Numbered from the stretch's first letter, positions 56,780-64,000 are shown. The stretch: 64,000 nt of DNA from an uncultured Lachnospiraceae bacterium (GCA_900317505.1 ONHB01000003.1:98011-162010), one strand, 5' to 3'. A program made the numbers and translations. The notes: generated from the letters alone by a model not told the origin.

Positions 56780-59368
56780 TTAATACTTCACTACAATCTT
56801 TGCGTATAAGCTTGGTTTCTTAAGCAAATCCTTCTCATACACTTTCGTTAATTCCGTAGCTTCTGTTTCTAACTCCTGCATCTTTTCTTGGAAAGCTGCC
56901 TCTGAGTTTTCTTTTTCTTTTTCCAGTTCTTCTATTCTTTTCTTTAACTGGATTTTCAGTTTAAAATTCTTTTCAGCCTGGTATTCTTCCTGTAACTTAC
57001 TTATTTCAGAAGTGTCCTTCATATTTAGCAAGAACTCTTCTTTACGATAATTAAGCCAGACTTCCATCTTTCGTCTATTCGCTGCAAGTTCTTCAACTTT
57101 ACCAGCGCACATATCGTCGTACAGAAGATTTTCCACGTGTTCTATAACCTTCCCAACCGAATTAGTGTTGCAGTTTTTTTCTACTACGCATCCATCAGTC
57201 AGTTTTGAAACAACCTCCCTGGACATTGCCTCCGGTATCTTCCGTACTCGATTATCTTCACCACAAACGGCCAACACTGAGCTTATTAATTGGCTGTCAT
57301 TGTACCATCCGCCTATGATTAAATAACCATGAGAACCATCATCCAAGACATCTAGGTTTGTTTCCATATACTTAGGAAATCTTCCGGTTGTTACCGGATC
57401 AGGTACTCCATTCCAGTATTCGACCTGTTTTTTGTAATCATCTATTTCTGCCAAAATATGAGCAAAACTTCTTTTATGCTCATCTGGAGACTGTTTCGTA
57501 ATGAGTCCGCGTAACTCATCCATCTTTTTATTTCGCTTACGATCAATCTCCTTCTCAAGTGAATTAAAGCGTTTTACAAACTCATCTGAAGTCTTACACT
57601 CCTGATAAATCTGGGTAATTCTTTTTTCAAAATCCGAGCCGCTTTCAAGCAGTCCAATCGCCTTATCTGAAGCACCAAACACGCCCTTAAACAGCTGGAA
57701 TTTTTCAGAAAGTATTTCATATACTCTTCTATCAGCTTCATTTTGCGTATTTAAGAGATTTATAACTACAACATCCCTCTTCTGGCCATAACGGTGGCAT
57801 CGACCTATCCTTTGTTCTATCTTTTGTGGATTCCAAGGCAAGTCATAATTGATAATCGAATTACAGAACTGTAGGTTAAGTCCTTCAGATCCTGAATCAG
57901 TTACCAAAAGGATTTTGTATTCATCTCGAAATGCTTCTACGATAGCATTCTTTATTTCGACATTCCTGCTTCCATAGGACTTTCCGTAATTTCTAGCTCT
58001 CCAAGCTTTATAAATTGCTTTAGTTGTTGGATCTCCTGGGTTTCCATTAAACATTAAAACATCACCCTTGTATCCATGCTCTGACAATTCTTCAAAGAGA
58101 AAGTTTTGTGTACGGACTGACTCAGTGAAAATAACCACCTTGTTGTCTGTATTTTCTTTTGTTTGACTTTCAAAGGCACGAGCAATAGCTATTCTAAGCG
58201 CATCCGCCTTTGCATTATGTGTAATGCTATTTGCCTTCTTTATGATTGCATCAACTTCATCAATCTCGTGCTGAATAAACTCGTTAACTAATTCTCTTGT
58301 GTATAATTCTTGACGTTCTTCTGGCTCATTGTCATCATCAAGCTCATCATCAAGAAAAGCAAAGAAGTAGTCTAAACTCTCCGCAACGGATTCTTCGCGT
58401 GAAGACTCTTTCAATACTACAAGTCGCTTTTTTAGCACTTCAAAAGTCTCTGCAACAGCCACGCTCGACGATGCAAGCAGTTTTCTAATTACAGAGGTAA
58501 TAAGTGTTCGCCTTGAATTAGGCAAAGCGTATAATATCTCTTTTTTGAGATAGTTATTTATCATCATGTATAATTCTATTTCCTTGGGAGACAGGGAGAA
58601 ATCTACCGTAATCTCTTTTCTTTCAGGGAATAGAATATAATCTGACACTTCACTTCTAAGTGTTCTTTGAACAATAGGAGCTAATTGCTGCTTTAGCTCA
58701 TCATACATTTCATTCTTTACATAACGTTCGCTAAATACAGCCTTGCTATAAAAAACTTTTTCATCAATAAACTGCACCAGCCCATACATATCAAGCAGCG
58801 TATTCTGCATTGGCGTCGCCGTAAGCAAAAGCTTGGGTATTGCCTTGGTTAATTCAAAAATTGCGGAAGCCATCTTCATCCCGCTTTTATGTATATTTCT
58901 CATTCGATGAGCTTCATCAAATATACAAAAGTCCCAAGGAACTTTTCCAAGCAGTTTCTTTTGTCTTGCAGCAAAATTATATGAGGCAATAATAACCGCT
59001 TTGTCTTTATGAAGTTCCTCCTGGTACTCCTCCAGATTCGAACTATCTACTATGAACGATTCAATATCAAATTTTTCTTCAAGTTCAATTTGCCACTGTC
59101 TTCTCAAGTTAGAAGGCATGATCAATAAAATTCTGCTCTTCCCACTCATCAAGAGATGTTTAACAACCAGTCCTGCTTCAATTGTTTTTCCAAGTCCTAC
59201 CTCATCAGCAAGAATAGCACCACCATTCTTCATCGCAGCAAGCGAAAAAACATAAGCTTCTATCTGGTGTGGATTCAAATCAATCCTAGATAAAGATAAG
59301 CAGCTATATGGATTTTGCGAAAGCTCTTGCTTTTTTATTTCTGCATAGGTTCCATCAACAATTCCCAT
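56780..59368 (-). CDS. SNF2/RapA-type helicase (second copy)
   Basis: 862 residues. Motifs: DLNPHQIEAYVFSL, Walker A LADEVGLGKTIEAGLVV, Walker B FCIFDEAHRMRN, LTATPMQNTLLDMYGLVQF, and lobe two TDSGSEGLNLQFCNSIINYDLPWNPQKIEQRIGRCHRYGQ. The C-terminal 100 residues form a Lys/Glu-rich coiled coil. It resembles the other SNF2 gene in this operon in layout but is shorter and differs widely outside the motifs, so it is not a recent duplicate. It lies between the C5 methyltransferase and the Mod gene, 12-15 bases from each. Confidence 0.87.
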   Translation of the reverse strand: MGIVDGTYAEIKKQELSQNPYSCLSLSRIDLNPHQIEAYVFSLAAMKNGGAILADEVGLGKTIEAGLVVKHLLMSGKSRILLIMPSNLRRQWQIELEEKFDIESFIVDSSNLEEYQEELHKDKAVIIASYNFAARQKKLLGKVPWDFCIFDEAHRMRNIHKSGMKMASAIFELTKAIPKLLLTATPMQNTLLDMYGLVQFIDEKVFYSKAVFSERYVKNEMYDELKQQLAPIVQRTLRSEVSDYILFPERKEITVDFSLSPKEIELYMMINNYLKKEILYALPNSRRTLITSVIRKLLASSSVAVAETFEVLKKRLVVLKESSREESVAESLDYFFAFLDDELDDDNEPEERQELYTRELVNEFIQHEIDEVDAIIKKANSITHNAKADALRIAIARAFESQTKENTDNKVVIFTESVRTQNFLFEELSEHGYKGDVLMFNGNPGDPTTKAIYKAWRARNYGKSYGSRNVEIKNAIVEAFRDEYKILLVTDSGSEGLNLQFCNSIINYDLPWNPQKIEQRIGRCHRYGQKRDVVVINLLNTQNEADRRVYEILSEKFQLFKGVFGASDKAIGLLESGSDFEKRITQIYQECKTSDEFVKRFNSLEKEIDRKRNKKMDELRGLITKQSPDEHKRSFAHILAEIDDYKKQVEYWNGVPDPVTTGRFPKYMETNLDVLDDGSHGYLIIGGWYNDSQLISSVLAVCGEDNRVRKIPEAMSREVVSKLTDGCVVEKNCNTNSVGKVIEHVENLLYDDMCAGKVEELAANRRKMEVWLNYRKEEFLLNMKDTSEISKLQEEYQAEKNFKLKIQLKKRIEELEKEKENSEAAFQEKMQELETEATELTKVYEKDLLKKPSLYAKIVVKY

Positions 59369-59383
59369 GCTGCTTCTCCTTTC

Positions 59384-60652
59384 TTACAACTGATTGCGAA
59401 CAGCCTCAGCTATCGCCTTTGCCATCATCGGCGGAACTGCATTTCCAATTTGTTTAAACTTTTCTCCTCTGCTGCCTTCAAAGAAATAGCTATCAGGAAA
59501 TGTTTGAAGTCTAGCAGCTTCTCTAACAGTAATAGATCTGCATTGCTCACGATCCGGATGAATAAAATAATGTCCATCTTTGGCAAGATGAGCCAACACT
59601 GTATGGCAGCTATTTTTATTTCCTTCCACAACCTTAAATCTATCTTTAAAAGAAGTGGTATTTCTGTGGGTTCTTAATTCTTCCGGAAGTCTATCGTAAC
59701 TTAATCTTTGTTCGCCATCATTCCAAGCATCAATAGCCATACCGTAAATCTGAACATCTCTATCACAATTTGGTCTGGCTATGTGGTGTGTTACGACATC
59801 ATGCGGTGTGCGTATTCCACTTTCTTTCAAATAGTCACTGCAGTCCTCATACGGAACAGCATATGCATTATTTTCTTCTCCTCGATTTACTGGAGCTAAA
59901 TCATCTAACAAATCATTTACAATTGCCTCCGAATTGTGTGGCACAAAATCCGGATAAAAATGTTCTGTTCCCTTTCTCCAACCAATAATAATCATTCGCT
60001 TTCGACTTTGAAGAACTCCAAAATCAAATGCATTCTGCTCGCGACATTCAAACTCGTAACCTACACGTTTTAAATGTGCCTGAAGATTCTTATATGCAGC
60101 TCCCCCTCGTGCAGATTTAATTCCTGCGACATTTTCAAAAACAAACATCTCTGGTTTATATCTGGTAAGAAATCGCGTATACATCTTGTAAAGTTCATTC
60201 CTAGGATCTTCTTCCATCGGAACTATCATATGACTGCTTTGAGCTCTTCCAACTAGCGAATATGCTTGGCAAGGTGGTCCTCCAACTATTACATCAACAT
60301 GTTCCACACCTGCATCTTGCATATTTTTATCAATCTGCTCAAATACACCCTTGATAGATTTATCAGATAACTCTTCATTGATTACCGTTGCAATTACTTC
60401 TTCCGGAATATGTTCCATCAATTCTGCTCTAGTAATCTCTCCTCTTTCATAGGCATAGTAAAACTGAATTGAGTTATCATCTTGTTTACTCAAATAATGA
60501 AATGCCGCTCTCGTCTCCAATGTCTGCGCAGCCATAGCATTCATCTCGACATGCGCGATTGGATTAAACCCCGCTTGGATAAATCCTTCAGACAAACCTC
60601 CGGCTCCGGCAAATAAATCTATAAAATTAAACGTAGTCTGGCCCTTAGGCAT
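59384..60652 (-). CDS. DNA cytosine-5 methyltransferase, DrmMII-like
   Basis: 422 residues from the ATG at 60652, which has GGAG nine bases ahead; an ATG at 60667 is also in frame. C5 methyltransferase motifs: I NFIDLFAGAGGLSEGF, IV VGGPPCQAYS (nucleophile Cys near 128), VI FVFENVAGI, VIII QSRKRMIIIGW, IX/X REAARLQTFPDSY and KQIGNAVPPMMA. A variable target-recognition region lies at about 230-345. It methylates cytosine in self DNA. A C5 enzyme with DrmABC is the mark of class 2 DISARM. It overlaps the regulator gene by 8 bases. Confidence 0.92.
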   Translation of the reverse strand: MPKGQTTFNFIDLFAGAGGLSEGFIQAGFNPIAHVEMNAMAAQTLETRAAFHYLSKQDDNSIQFYYAYERGEITRAELMEHIPEEVIATVINEELSDKSIKGVFEQIDKNMQDAGVEHVDVIVGGPPCQAYSLVGRAQSSHMIVPMEEDPRNELYKMYTRFLTRYKPEMFVFENVAGIKSARGGAAYKNLQAHLKRVGYEFECREQNAFDFGVLQSRKRMIIIGWRKGTEHFYPDFVPHNSEAIVNDLLDDLAPVNRGEENNAYAVPYEDCSDYLKESGIRTPHDVVTHHIARPNCDRDVQIYGMAIDAWNDGEQRLSYDRLPEELRTHRNTTSFKDRFKVVEGNKNSCHTVLAHLAKDGHYFIHPDREQCRSITVREAARLQTFPDSYFFEGSRGEKFKQIGNAVPPMMAKAIAEAVRNQL

Positions 60653-60881
60653 TGTTATGATCTCCATTCGTGTCGTTTTCTTCCGGAATCATCTCCATGA
60701 TGTCACCGACATCACATTGCAAATAGGCGCAAATTCTCTTTAAAACATCCATTGAAACATCTTCATTTCGGCCAAGTTTTGCCAATGTATTCGGGCTCAT
60801 TTCAATAGCTTCAAGCAAGTCCATCTTTTTCATATTCTTGTCGATTAGTAGTTTCCACAATTTGTTATAACTTACTTTCAT
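60645..60881 (-). CDS. XRE-family (HTH_26-type) regulator heading the operon
   Basis: 78 residues: KLWKLLIDKNMKKMDLLEAIEMSPNTLAKLGRNEDVSMDVLKRICAYLQCDVGDIMEM, the short Cro/C1-type helix-turn-helix of the HTH_26 group. Such proteins often sit ahead of C5 methyltransferases as controller (C) proteins. It is the first gene of the 27.6 kb operon, right behind a consensus-like promoter with a palindrome. Self-regulation of the operon, delaying nuclease production until DNA is methylated, is likely but not shown. Confidence 0.88.
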   Translation of the reverse strand: MKVSYNKLWKLLIDKNMKKMDLLEAIEMSPNTLAKLGRNEDVSMDVLKRICAYLQCDVGDIMEMIPEENDTNGDHNNA

Positions 60882-60946
60882 ACTAAAGTCCTCTTAGCAA
60901 ATTTGCATAAAAATGGGTTCAAATTCCCTACAATAATACAGAGTAA

Positions 60947-60975
60947 ATTATAACACAGCAGCCTTCAGCTCTCAA
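60947..60975 (-). promoter_or_regulatory. Sigma-A promoter of the defence operon
   Basis: On the minus strand TTGAGA (60970-60975), 17 bases, then a perfect TATAAT (60947-60952). It lies 66 bases before the regulator ATG. It is the only convincing promoter I found for the whole operon. Confidence 0.72.
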
Positions 60976-60984
60976 TAATTTTAT

Positions 60985-60998
60985 TATAGAAATCTATA
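60985..60998. promoter_or_regulatory. Palindrome TATAGA-AA-TCTATA beside the operon promoter
   Basis: A perfect 6-2-6 inverted repeat placed 9 bases upstream of the -35 box. Size and position fit an operator for the XRE regulator encoded by the first gene. Confidence 0.45.
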
Positions 60999-61062
60999 AC
61001 TTTTCATAACTTATTTTTGGGGTTCGACCATAACCGCCCACCTTCCATTATCCATATTTCAT

Positions 61063-61078
61063 GTCCGTTAAAACGGAC
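61063..61078. repeat. Inverted repeat GTCCGTT-AA-AACGGAC
   Basis: A perfect 7-bp arm palindrome in the 400-base spacer between the relaxase gene and the defence operon. It may be part of the transfer origin or a protein site. The rest of 61001-61190 shows no gene. Confidence 0.4.
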
Positions 61079-61193
61079 TCATAACAAAGTTTTTTCATTT
61101 TCGCAAGCAGTTCCTCGATTATCATCGACGCTCCTTGCTTGTTGGCTGGCTTAGCCCCCAATCCCCCAAGAACCTCGTTTCACTCGGAGCCAC

Positions 61194-61211
61194 GCACCAA
61201 CAAGTTGGTGC
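61194..61211. repeat. Inverted repeat GCACCAAC-AA-GTTGGTGC (candidate oriT hairpin)
   Basis: A perfect 8-bp arm inverted repeat 73 bases beyond the relaxase stop codon. Transfer origins commonly have such an inverted repeat next to the nick site and lie near the relaxase gene. I cannot identify the nick itself, so oriT is only a candidate. Confidence 0.4.
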
Positions 61212-61234
61212 TAAATGCATTTTCCCCGGAACAT

Positions 61235-61280
61235 AAAAAAGAGGGGCAACCCCACTTCTGTTAAAAGTAGAATTGCCCCA
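61235..61280 (-). terminator. Terminator of the mobilisation genes
   Basis: On the minus strand GGGGCAA (61273-61279) pairs with TTGCCCC (61243-61249), followed by TCTTTTTT. It lies immediately after the relaxase stop and separates the mob genes from the defence operon promoter. Confidence 0.8.
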
Positions 61281-61284
61281 AATC

Positions 61285-62682
61285 TCATCTGGCCTTTGTA
61301 TTCTGTTTTTGTTTTTCAGCTTGTTTCTCCTGTTCCTCAGTCTGTAGGAATCGGTCGATATTGTACTTCGCCGTTTGATAATCTTTCATCTCCTGGCGAG
61401 CTTGTCGATACTCGGCATAAGTCTTTTTCTTCTCACCAAGTACTTCCGAATATTCAGCATTCAATTCTTTTATCGTAGGTATTTTACCTTTGATTTTAGA
61501 AAAAGCTTCCTTAGCGGCCTTATGAAGCGTTATTTCTTCACGGTGTTCCTCGAAGAATTTTTTGCTGTATCCGCTCTCACGGTAAGCTACGTAAATCTGC
61601 TTTGTTTTCGAGTAGTTGATAATATACTTTTTAAGATCTGTGATCTCTATAAGTCTTGCCTCCAAAGACTTTTGGCGTTCCGTTATCTCAGCAAATCTGT
61701 CTGAAACTGACTTAGCCTTGGCTGCAAGTTCATCATAATCTCTAAGATTATGCTCTTCCAAAAACAGAAGCGTCTGTGCCATCTGCTTGATGTTATGAAC
61801 CTTAGCCCATCGTTCATAGCCAGGTCCTTTACCTTTGGCAATCATCTTCTGAATATCAAGAAGCATATCAAGCTTAGGCTCAGTTTTCTCGGTGACGGAA
61901 GCAACCTTCTCACGAGATTCACCTGAAAAGATACGTTCCAGATCTTGCTCTCGATACCCGGCTCCAAGAGATCGAAAACGAAGGAATTTCTTCTGCCCCT
62001 TCCCTTTTACTGAGACATATTTCCCTCGTTTGCTCTCATATCCCATTTCAAGAAGAAGTCGTAAAAGCTCATCCATATCCTTGGGATTTTGTTCAAGGCA
62101 AGCATCGATTGCATCACGGATATCTTCACGAAAGCTCCGCCTTTCAGGATACTCAGTTCTCTTAACTCTCTCACTGGGCTTAACCGGTTCTATAACCGAA
62201 AGACCATTCTCAAGACAAACAAGATCACTTACTCTTTGAAGAGCCACGCCTGAAAACCAAAAGTTTCTAAACTTCCTGTCACAAGAAAGTGCTGTTGAGT
62301 TATATATAATATGATTATGAATATGCGCCTTATCAACATGGGTCGCAACAATAAAAGCATGTTGTCCCTTTGTCCAGCGCATCGCTGTTTCATAACCGAT
62401 TTTATTTGCCTCTTCCGGTGTAATCTCCCCGGGCTTGAATGACTGTCTGATCTGATATGCAATGATATCCCCGACAATCTTTCTTCCAGTTATCTCAAGA
62501 TATTCTTTCTTGGAAGATGCAAACTGTTCCTCAACAAACTCAGGATCACATTGGTAGCTGCTGACCAGCTCACCGCCTTCAGTCTTTTCAGGATTCTGAG
62601 CATAATCGGTTCTGTCCTTCAAACATTTCTGAAGGGAACGGCCTTTATTCTGATGCATGGCAATAAGTCTGGTCGCAGCCAA
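61285..62682 (-). CDS. Relaxase/mobilisation nuclease (MobP/VirD2-like)
   Basis: Nicks the element at oriT and pilots the strand during transfer. 465 residues starting at TTG, with GAGGTGATGACTA ahead. Motif I Tyr is in DRTDYAQNPEKT (about Tyr27), and motif III is THVDKAHIHNHIIYNS (His115, 120, 122, 124), the metal site. The C-terminal 200 residues are Lys-rich and helical. The sequence type is like relaxases of Tn1549/CTn elements in Clostridia (family knowledge). mobC lies 18 bases upstream. Confidence 0.92.
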   Translation of the reverse strand: MAATRLIAMHQNKGRSLQKCLKDRTDYAQNPEKTEGGELVSSYQCDPEFVEEQFASSKKEYLEITGRKIVGDIIAYQIRQSFKPGEITPEEANKIGYETAMRWTKGQHAFIVATHVDKAHIHNHIIYNSTALSCDRKFRNFWFSGVALQRVSDLVCLENGLSVIEPVKPSERVKRTEYPERRSFREDIRDAIDACLEQNPKDMDELLRLLLEMGYESKRGKYVSVKGKGQKKFLRFRSLGAGYREQDLERIFSGESREKVASVTEKTEPKLDMLLDIQKMIAKGKGPGYERWAKVHNIKQMAQTLLFLEEHNLRDYDELAAKAKSVSDRFAEITERQKSLEARLIEITDLKKYIINYSKTKQIYVAYRESGYSKKFFEEHREEITLHKAAKEAFSKIKGKIPTIKELNAEYSEVLGEKKKTYAEYRQARQEMKDYQTAKYNIDRFLQTEEQEKQAEKQKQNTKAR

Positions 62683-62700
62683 TAGTCATCACCTCTTTTC

Positions 62701-63030
62701 TTAAATTGTTAAAAGTCGCTGATAAATAGCTTTTAACAAACTGCATAATTCCTCATGCTGACGCTTGAGATTTTGAATGTCTCCGTAATAGATACTGCCA
62801 TTGGTATTTGCCTGTTTTGCGTACTGGTTCAGATTGTTGGAATTGATATGAAGAAGACGTGCAACCTCATTCACATCTGAAAGATCCAGGCGAACCACAT
62901 AACCATCAATAGCCATCTTACGGATATAGGCGGACATATTCTTAATGCCCGCCTCCTTCATCCGCTCTTCTATCTTTTCGCGGTCGCCCTTCTTAAGCAT
63001 GACTCGGATATAATCCGTATACTCACGCAT
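62701..63030 (-). CDS. Relaxosome protein MobC
   Basis: Accessory DNA-binding protein that opens oriT for the relaxase. 109 residues: a ribbon-helix-helix-like N-terminus (DYIRVMLKKGDREKIEERMKEAGIKNMSAYIRKMAIDG), then the MobC signature NEVARLLHINSNNLNQYAKQANTNGSIY. GAGAGGACTTAAA precedes the ATG. It is one base from the upstream gene and 18 from the relaxase, forming a mobilisation operon. Confidence 0.9.
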   Translation of the reverse strand: MREYTDYIRVMLKKGDREKIEERMKEAGIKNMSAYIRKMAIDGYVVRLDLSDVNEVARLLHINSNNLNQYAKQANTNGSIYYGDIQNLKRQHEELCSLLKAIYQRLLTI

Positions 63031-63031
63031 T

Positions 63032-63388
63032 TTAAGTCCTCTCTAACTCTCCGCACAGCACGCATCCCCTTGTAGGCTTTGGAGGTTCAGGAGTCGGCGC
63101 CTCCTGTAACTTTTTAAGAACAGATTTCTTTTTCTGCTCCTGCTCAATGACTTCAGCAGCATCAACCTGACACACCGGCTTAGGTTCGGGCAGATTATTG
63201 ATAACACCATCAAAAGAATTATCATTCTGCTCTACCATATCTTCGATGCCACGCATGGGATTTCTGCTTACAGAAGGACCGGCACCGGGAGTCTCATCAA
63301 AAGAGTCTCCTGCGACTTCAATCTCAGTCTCAACTGCACCGCCTACTTCATCCCATTTTTGAATCTTGGTTTTTCTCTTTTTCTCCAT
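63032..63388 (-). CDS. Hypothetical acidic protein, 118 residues
   Basis: Not recognised. Low-complexity and acidic overall, with MEKKRKTKIQKWDEVGGAV at the start, a Pro-rich part (PTPEPPKPTRG) and a C-terminal CVLCGE pair. It is probably disordered. It lies one base from each neighbour in the mob gene run, so it is a real part of that operon. It may be an accessory transfer protein, but there is no direct evidence. Confidence 0.65.
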   Translation of the reverse strand: MEKKRKTKIQKWDEVGGAVETEIEVAGDSFDETPGAGPSVSRNPMRGIEDMVEQNDNSFDGVINNLPEPKPVCQVDAAEVIEQEQKKKSVLKKLQEAPTPEPPKPTRGCVLCGELERT

Positions 63389-63389
63389 A

Positions 63390-63947
63390 TCAGATTGCCT
63401 CCCTCATATCTTTATCTGCGTTTTTCTTAGGGCTCTTAGTTTTGGCAGACTTAGCTTTTTCTGCTTTCAGCTTTTCCTTTACGGAAGCTTTTTTCTTTTC
63501 TGCTTTCTTCTCAGGTTCCTTGTCTACCTTTTCCACAGAAAGCTTGATCGGCCTCTCCTGCTCACCCTTTCCAAAATCTACCGGAGGCTCGATCTTGATG
63601 TACCCAATAGGACGATCTACCTCCGGATTATCGAAAGGGAGCTCATCACCGTGAGCCTCCATGAACTGATCCATTTCTTTTACTGTTGTGAGTGTCTGCA
63701 CCTTTTCATCAATCTTAACAATAAGCTCCGATGCTGTTCTTCGGATTGTATCAAGTGATGCTTTGAGCTCAGGTACTTCTTTATCAGCAGACCAAGTTGC
63801 TACATAAGGGAAAGAATAATCCGAAGTATCAATGCCATAATGCTGGCAAACGACGTAAGCTACCGATTCAGCTTCAAATGTTAATGTTTCCATTTGAAGC
63901 CTTATACTGACATTTTCATAATGTTTATAATTTGATTTATCTCTCAT
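63390..63947 (-). CDS. Protein with an ArdC/LtrC C-terminal-type segment
   Basis: 185 residues. Residues about 20-75 (FEAESVAYVVCQHYGIDTSDYSFPYVATWSADKEVPELKASLDTIRRTASELI pattern) match the C-terminal segment of LtrC/ArdC-like antirestriction proteins on Tn1549-type elements, where AESVAYxVC follows the zinc-peptidase part. Here the N-terminal ArdC domain is missing: an in-frame TGA lies three codons before the ATG. GTGAGG serves as ribosome binding site. The C-terminal half is Lys/Ala-rich. It may be a stand-alone remnant or a split gene. Bases 63948-64000 upstream hold no gene. Confidence 0.6.
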   Translation of the reverse strand: MRDKSNYKHYENVSIRLQMETLTFEAESVAYVVCQHYGIDTSDYSFPYVATWSADKEVPELKASLDTIRRTASELIVKIDEKVQTLTTVKEMDQFMEAHGDELPFDNPEVDRPIGYIKIEPPVDFGKGEQERPIKLSVEKVDKEPEKKAEKKKASVKEKLKAEKAKSAKTKSPKKNADKDMREAI

Positions 63948-64000
63948 TTTTCCTCACTTTCTTGTAAAAAATATAAGCATTTTCAGATACGCTATAAGCA

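Larger units (their letters stand above)
29730..64000 (-). mobile_element. Integrated conjugative or mobilizable element (left end to window edge)
   Basis: From here on every gene is on the minus strand and the content changes from housekeeping to mobility and defence. A large serine recombinase lies at the left end (29756), a relaxase and MobC at 61285-63030, and an ArdC/LtrC-type gene at 63390. Rha and sigma-like regulators lie beside the recombinase. The relaxase/MobC pair with a serine recombinase resembles CTn/Tn1549-like elements of Clostridia (established for that group; inferred here). The left boundary must lie between the pfp terminator and the recombinase stop. The right end, conjugation genes and att sites are outside or not visible. 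Confidence 0.8.

Noticed and set aside
36408..60881. Plus-strand open frames of 60-160 codons inside the defence operon
   Set aside because: They lie opposite long genes with strong motifs, lack ribosome binding sites and show no recognisable domains, so they are shadows.
61141..61284. A coding region between the relaxase and the operon promoter
   Set aside because: The spacer has only one 87-codon frame on the plus strand, which runs into the relaxase gene without a ribosome binding site; hairpins and a terminator explain this stretch better.
29756..64000. CRISPR array or cas genes
   Set aside because: No regularly spaced direct repeats of 25-40 bases and no Cas protein motifs were seen. 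The only repeat cluster is the short triple at 33185-33225.

Overview
The window looks like chromosome of a Gram-positive anaerobe of the Clostridia, most likely a Lachnospiraceae member. This is inferred from moderately low-GC sequence, strong AGGAGG-type ribosome binding sites, a T-box leader ahead of the trp genes, PPi-dependent phosphofructokinase, a DUF5688 protein and a TetM-like/NYN fusion protein. The species cannot be named from the sequence alone.

Positions 1-29,700 are ordinary chromosome. A tryptophan operon (trpE-trpG-trpC-trpF, running off the left edge) sits behind a Trp-specific T-box. It is followed by a SpoU-type rRNA methyltransferase, a small membrane protein, argG, a YczE-type membrane protein, and a beta-helix protein divergent from an AraC regulator. 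Next come a Lon-like AAA ATPase, a TetM-like GTPase fused to a YacP/Rae1-type NYN nuclease, and a GHKL sensor kinase with an AgrD-like peptide ORF in front of it. A candidate small RNA lies between these and gdhA. Then follow an oxidoreductase, an SH3 lipoprotein, tRNA-Arg(CCG), a DUF5688 protein, the yqeG-aroE-aroK-aroQ-efp run, a small hypothetical gene, an acyltransferase, a YkgJ protein, a GH26-like protein and pfp.

From about 29,730 to the right edge every gene is on the minus strand, and the content is that of an integrated mobile element. A large serine recombinase lies at the left end; a relaxase, MobC and an ArdC/LtrC-type fragment lie at the right. This gene set resembles Tn1549/CTn-like elements that carry serine recombinases. 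The right boundary is outside the window.

The cargo is a 27.6 kb defence operon (33,321-60,881) of 13 minus-strand genes, each overlapping the next or within about 60 bases of it. In order of transcription they are: XRE regulator, C5-cytosine methyltransferase, SNF2 helicase, type III Mod-like adenine methyltransferase, type III Res-like helicase-nuclease, DrmA-like helicase, DrmB-like DUF1998 protein, DrmC-like phospholipase-D protein, DrmD-like SNF2 helicase, a sacsin/HSP90-type ATPase with a C-terminal zinc module, a UvrD-type helicase with N-terminal zinc clusters, and a three-gene ABC-3C-like module. A sigma-A promoter with an adjacent palindrome lies at its head and a terminator at its tail. 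It combines class 1 and class 2 DISARM hallmarks with a complete type III restriction pair and three further modules. I regard it as the most interesting feature of the window.
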